DNA from: Desulfuromusa sp.
Lineage (GTDB): Bacteria; Desulfobacterota; Desulfuromonadia; Desulfuromonadales; Geopsychrobacteraceae
Length of the DNA stretch: 17,689 bases
Assembly: GCA_029933365.1 (NCBI GenBank)
Contig: JAOZOH010000056.1
Span: forward strand, 1 to 17,689
Direction: 5' to 3'
Part shown: piece by piece, positions 16,239 to 17,689 of the stretch
Position numbering within the stretch: position 1 is the first letter of the stretch
How the letters are laid out: the number at the start of each line of letters is the position of its first letter
Position numbers and translations under genes: made by a program
The notes under the pieces: model-generated
What the model was told of the DNA's origin: nothing
Seen by the model: only the letters and a program-made list of their open reading frames with translations
Database searches by the model: none

Positions 16239-16535
16239 ATGAAAAAGATTGATCCCATACATCCTGGTGAGATTCTGTTTGAAGAATTTTTGCTCCCTAT
16301 GCACTTGAGTCAGAATAAAATTGCGAATGATATGGGGGTTCCCCCTCGTCGGATCAATGAAATTGTGCATGGTAAAAGAAAAATAACTGCTGACACGGCG
16401 CTTCGCCTCGCTCACTACTTTGAAATGTCACCTCAGTTCTGGCTTGGTTTGCAAATGGATTATGACCTTGATGTCGAAGCGGACAGACTTGCTGACCGCT
16501 TGCCTGCTGAAGTAAAAACATATAATGCAGCATAA
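16239..16535 (+). CDS. higA: HigA-family antitoxin, HTH (Xre) regulator
   Basis: A 98-residue antitoxin that neutralises HigB and represses the operon. IHPGEILFEEFLLPMHLSQ (7-25) is the family N-terminus. The helix-turn-helix spans about 23-48 (LSQNKIANDMGVPPRRINEIVHGKR), followed by ITADTALRLAHYFEMSPQFWLGLQ (49-72), strongly conserved in HigA. AGGAGAG lies 6 bases before the ATG at 16239. A better ribosome-binding site than the toxin's is consistent with the antitoxin being made in excess. No defect is seen, so the pair may stabilise the island. Confidence 0.94.
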   Translation: MKKIDPIHPGEILFEEFLLPMHLSQNKIANDMGVPPRRINEIVHGKRKITADTALRLAHYFEMSPQFWLGLQMDYDLDVEADRLADRLPAEVKTYNAA

Positions 16536-16560
16536 CCACTTAGCTGGGTAAACAGGCAAA

Positions 16561-16635
16561 TATGTCAAGGGGGTGGCGAAGGAGTTCAATATGCTGGACA
16601 GCAATGTTTACAAAGAATCGCTGGAATTGTGGTAG
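16561..16635 (+). pseudogene. rsmI: Displaced 3' end of a second rsmI allele
   Basis: From the codon GTC at 16564 the frame reads VKGVAKEFNMLDS, then [10 protein letters not shown] and TAG (16633-16635). The end of intact rsmI reads [23 protein letters not shown] and stop, also 24 codons. The match is 16 of 23 residues; of those 16 identical positions, 10 use a different synonymous codon. An L-S-W match (16539-16547) in another frame may extend the homology upstream to the DLSWKE of rsmI, with a 7-base length change. No start or N-terminus is present. The fragment ends five bases before the next gene's ATG, which fits an ancestral rsmI-TIGR03790 junction. Confidence 0.82.
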
Positions 16636-16640
16636 CTGAT

Positions 16641-17689
16641 ATGCTGCGCCTGGTCATTTTCTTCTCGTTCGTCATTGTCTTTTTTTCTGCACCATCCGCT
16701 TTTGCCTTGCTTCCCGAAGAAGTTCTGCTGATTGTCAATCAAAACGAGTCTGCTAGCCTGGAATTGGCCACGTATTATCAGGAACAACGCCAGATCCCTG
16801 CCGGGAATCTTCTGGCTGTTTTGTTGCCAACCAAAGAAGATTGCAGCCGCAGCGATTATCAACAGCAACTGGTCGCTCCTCTTCGTGACTACCTTTCTTC
16901 TCATCCCGCAAAGAAAATCCGCTGTCTTCTCCTTTTTTACGGGATACCGCTACGGGTTGCTGCTCTTGAACTTTCGAATTCTGACCGGGAAAAGGTCGAA
17001 AAACTCAAGTTCTCCAGAAAAAATATCAACTGGAAGCTGGAGAATGAGGAACTCTTTGACGAGGGGAAAACACAATTTCAGCAAGAGCTGAAACAGCTTG
17101 ATGCTCAAACAAGGAAGCTGCGCCATTCAGGCGAACGTGCCGCTATCGACTCGGAACTCGCGCTGGCTTTGAATTCTTCATATCCCCTTGATCGCTGGTT
17201 ACCCAACCCCTATTTTGTCGGTTACGCTCGGCAGAAGCGCCTACTTCCTTTCAACAAAGATCAGGTTCTGTTTGTTTCCCGCCTTGACGGGCCGACCCCT
17301 GAAATTGTGCGTCGGATGATTGATGATAGCTTGTATGCTGAACAGAGTGGTTTGCAGGGACAAGCCTATTTTGATGCCCGTTGGACGTTGCCTGAGAAAA
17401 AGAGTCTTAAAGGTTATGCCCTCTACGATGCGTCGATCCATAAAGCCGCAGCGTTAACTGAGAAACTCAGTGCTTTGTCTGTCCATTTGGATCAACAGGA
17501 GCGTTTGCTGCAGCCAGGTGAAGCTCCACAGACAGCGCTCTATTGTGGTTGGTATAGCTTGGGGAAATATGTTGATGCCTTCGACTGGCAACGCGGTGCG
17601 GTTGGCTATCATATCGCCAGCAGTGAATGTACAACGTTAAAAAAAGAGGGAAGTCAAGTTTGGTGCAAGCGGATGCTGGAAGATGGCGT
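16641..17689 (+). CDS. Secreted TIGR03790-family-like protein, 3' truncated by window end
   Basis: The frame runs 349 codons and is open at the window end. The N-terminus is a signal peptide (MLRLVIFFSFVIVFFSAPSAFA, 22 residues written here as LRLVIFF...SAFA), with likely cleavage after A22, so the protein is exported. The body resembles the TIGR03790 family: VLLIVNQNESASLELATYYQ, RQIPAGNLLAV, CLLLFYGIPLR (about 97-107), then CGWYSLGKYVDAF and RGAVGYHIASSE near the end of the visible part. The function of the family is unknown to me. The ATG at 16641 has no strong ribosome-binding site of its own and follows the rsmI-like fragment by five bases, as if formerly coupled to rsmI translation; the insertion may have cut it off from its native promoter. 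Confidence 0.75.
   Translation, partial: MLRLVIFFSFVIVFFSAPSAFALLPEEVLLIVNQNESASLELATYYQEQRQIPAGNLLAVLLPTKEDCSRSDYQQQLVAPLRDYLSSHPAKKIRCLLLFYGIPLRVAALELSNSDREKVEKLKFSRKNINWKLENEELFDEGKTQFQQELKQLDAQTRKLRHSGERAAIDSELALALNSSYPLDRWLPNPYFVGYARQKRLLPFNKDQVLFVSRLDGPTPEIVRRMIDDSLYAEQSGLQGQAYFDARWTLPEKKSLKGYALYDASIHKAAALTEKLSALSVHLDQQERLLQPGEAPQTALYCGWYSLGKYVDAFDWQRGAVGYHIASSECTTLKKEGSQVWCKRMLEDG

Larger units (their letters stand above)
5311..16560. other. Genomic island bounded by two rsmI 3' ends
   Basis: The segment lies between the stop of intact rsmI (5310) and a second, diverged rsmI 3' end (16564-16635). Everything inside is accessory: a McrBC-like operon with a helicase-nuclease, a DUF262/HNH plus HEPN pair, a transposase remnant and a toxin-antitoxin pair. 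Base composition is visibly more AT-rich than the flanking housekeeping genes, especially at about 11700-15900. No integrase or recombinase gene is present, so the insertion mechanism is unknown. The outer limits are inferred from the rsmI repeat; the crossover could lie anywhere within the homologous codons. Confidence 0.65.

Noticed and set aside
5311..16560. CRISPR arrays, tRNA genes or an integrase that would explain the island.
   Set aside because: No regularly spaced repeats, no cloverleaf-like sequence and no recombinase motifs were seen by eye.
16608..17091. Open frames on both strands over the start of the TIGR03790-type gene.
   Set aside because: The frame from 16641 stays open for over 1 kb, has a signal peptide and matches a family; the others do not.

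Overview
The window looks like a chromosomal segment from a Desulfobacterota / deltaproteobacterial genome of the Desulfuromonadales-Geobacter type. The reasons are the housekeeping order (rplS remnant, rnhB, yraN, nadE, rsmI), a TIGR03790-type secreted protein (a family I associate with Geobacter relatives), and moderate GC. The taxonomic placement is inference. No tRNA, rRNA or CRISPR array was seen.

Layout. (1) 1-1290: a long imperfect inverted repeat (51-202), an amino-acid ABC transporter ATPase (235-1020), a decayed 3' end of rplS (ribosomal protein L19, about 1068-1230) and a strong intrinsic terminator (1263-1297). (2) 1310-5310: a compact forward housekeeping run of rnhB, yraN (TTG start overlapping rnhB), nadE and rsmI (GTGA overlap with nadE). 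(3) 5311 to about 16560: an accessory island with lower GC in much of its length. (4) 16561-17689: a displaced rsmI 3' end, then the start of the TIGR03790-type gene, which runs off the window.

The island is made of defence-type modules. On the minus strand, read from 12943 down to 5416, lie two unrecognised proteins (177 and 196 aa), a McrB-like AAA+ GTPase without an N-terminal DNA-reading domain, a McrC-like DUF2357/PD-(D/E)XK nuclease, and a 1126-aa TM0106-type fusion of a RecB-like nuclease, an RNase H-like domain and an SF1 helicase. This resembles a type IV restriction-like operon with an added helicase-nuclease. Diverging on the plus strand are a DUF262/HNH protein (GmrSD/SspE-like) and a HEPN-type protein. 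They are followed by a decayed REP-associated (Y1) transposase tail and a higBA toxin-antitoxin pair.

The most informative structure is at the island's edges. The last 23 codons of rsmI occur again at 16564-16635, immediately before the TIGR03790-type gene. They are 16/23 identical in protein, and most differences within conserved codons are synonymous. The island therefore appears to sit inside an ancestral rsmI-TIGR03790 junction, with the old rsmI end left on the far side. A similar scar, a decayed rplS end directly before rnhB, suggests that the ABC transporter segment was inserted at the end of rplS in a comparable way.
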